Below are positions 34,713 to 35,039 of a stretch of DNA of 35,039 nucleotides, in pieces (position 1 is the stretch's first letter; every line of letters begins with the position of its first letter). Under the pieces are notes generated by a model. It did not search any database, was not told where the DNA came from, and saw only the letters and a list, made by a program, of their open reading frames with translations. The translations under genes were made by a program, and so were the position numbers. Origin of the DNA: Candidatus Endomicrobiellum pyrsonymphae (lineage in GTDB: Bacteria > Elusimicrobiota > Endomicrobiia > Endomicrobiales > Endomicrobiaceae); NCBI GenBank assembly GCA_020328045.1, contig JAIXMY010000004.1, positions 1 to 35,039 of the forward strand. Direction: 5' to 3'.

Positions 34713-34820
34713 ATGACAAACAAAAATCAATCAAAAACTCTCAAAAAACGGCTAATAGGACTCTATAATAAAGGAGCTAAGCTCCAAGAGCCAATGGCTC
34801 AAGGAACAAAGTTCCAATGA
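34713..34820 (+). CDS. Possible 35-residue ORF containing the hairpin array
   Basis: ATG 34713 opens MTNKNQSKTLKKRLIGLYNK, and the array then codes pentapeptides GAKLQ, EPMAQ, GTKFQ before TGA 34818-34820. There is no ribosome site. The 15-bp period equals five codons, so units could be added without shifting the frame. Translation is unproven. Confidence 0.25.
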   Translation: MTNKNQSKTLKKRLIGLYNKGAKLQEPMAQGTKFQ

Positions 34821-34830
34821 ACAAAATTCA
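34771..34830. repeat. Tandem array of four 13-nt hairpins, period 15 bp
   Basis: Units start at 34773, 34788, 34803 and 34818, each preceded by AA: GGAGC-taa-GCTCC, GAGCC-aat-GGCTC, GGAAC-aaa-GTTCC, TGAAC-aaa-ATTCA (last pair of the fourth mismatched). Stems differ between units but keep pairing, so what is repeated is the architecture rather than the sequence. Confidence 0.85.
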
Positions 34831-34937
34831 AAGACTTTTCAGATTAATACAAAGATTTTTATACGCGAATCACGCATGCGTATATTTTCTCGTCGGATAG
34901 CAAAGATTTTTCAGACTAGTATAAAGATTTTTTATAC
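34829..34937. repeat. 36/37-bp direct repeats around a palindromic spacer
   Basis: CAAAGACTTTTCAGATTAAT... (34829-34864) and CAAAGATTTTTCAGACTAGT... (34901-34937) are near copies, both ending TTTTTATAC. The spacer has ATACGC...GCGTAT and the perfect palindrome ACGCATGCGT (34872-34881). A protein-binding or recombination site is possible. Confidence 0.55.
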
Positions 34938-34942
34938 TGCAG

Positions 34943-35039
34943 CTACAACCTCTCTTGCAATATCTTTCTCGTCCCCAAATCTGTTTTCAACGCCGCCATC
35001 ATTCTTTCCTCAAGCATCCTGCCATTTTCGCCATATTGC
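34943..35039 (-). CDS. C-terminal end of an unidentified gene running off the window
   Basis: One minus-strand frame stays open from the window edge to TAG 34943-34945 (YGENGRMLEERMMAALKTDL, then TRKILQERL). A second frame over the same bases reads GVENRFGDEKDIAREVVAAV and stops at 34932, but it has a stop near 35010. Either could be the true end, or a frameshift joins them. Too little is visible for a family. Confidence 0.35.
   Translation of the reverse strand, partial: QYGENGRMLEERMMAALKTDLGTRKILQERL

Noticed and set aside
34771-34830. CRISPR array
   Set aside because: Units of 15 bp without spacers and no cas genes; the repeat is a hairpin architecture, not a direct repeat.

Overview
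This is an AT-rich bacterial chromosome segment carrying mostly single-copy housekeeping genes, broken up by long, repeat-rich intergenic stretches and a decayed accessory region at each end. The gene content (ribosomal protein clusters, alaS, dnaE, serS, folD, MacAB-TolC-type export, paired M16 peptidases, a small DUF5679 zinc-ribbon protein, a Lys-rich mini-protein) and base composition fit a Gram-negative, host-associated or anaerobic lineage. My best guess is Elusimicrobiota, Endomicrobium-like. That is family knowledge, not a database result. None of the four tRNA genes encodes its CCA tail, and a CCA-adding enzyme is present.

Layout. 1-720: remnants of a secreted-protein gene scrambled by inverted duplication and by a 42-bp inversion. 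723-2643 (minus): polysaccharide deacetylase, SEC59-like lipid kinase and M50-like membrane peptidase, overlapping as one operon. 3069-5338 (minus): rplM-rpsI, then infC-rpmI-rplT behind its own promoter and a likely attenuator. 5759-7557 (minus): DUF5679 protein, tRNA-Gly(CCC), CCA-adding enzyme. 7607-14043 (minus): a degenerate/active M16 peptidase pair, PflX-type radical SAM protein, tRNA-Arg(CCG), alaS. 14509-18776 (minus): tolC-macA-macB-type tripartite exporter. 19194-24284 (plus): dnaE and serS. 24349-26238 (minus): mini-protein, polytopic membrane protein, folD. 26365-30055 (plus): tRNA-Ser(GCT), then the classic rpsP-khpA-rimM-trmD-rplS-rnhB-yraN set, in which rimM is reduced to its PRC-barrel half.

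30052-35039 is an accessory zone on the minus strand: ccdA, a thioredoxin-fold lipoprotein with two Cys-rich repeats, a solitary HicB-like protein, tRNA-Glu(CTC), recombinase-like relics, and a secreted Cys-rich protein preceded by an overlapping 51-codon gene. Together these look like an envelope thiol/disulfide system. A module of about 370-470 bp is duplicated in front of ccdA and in front of the Cys-rich gene.

The most unusual signals are at the right end. Four 13-nt hairpins, each with a 5-3-5 layout, are spaced exactly 15 bp apart and change sequence while keeping their pairing. One exact 15-bp unit of that array also sits as a clean insertion in one copy of the duplicated module and is absent from the other. 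This suggests a minute mobile or templated palindromic unit. Several other dispersed repeat families (REP-like, a family with a 52-bp MITE-like insert) occupy the intergenic spaces.
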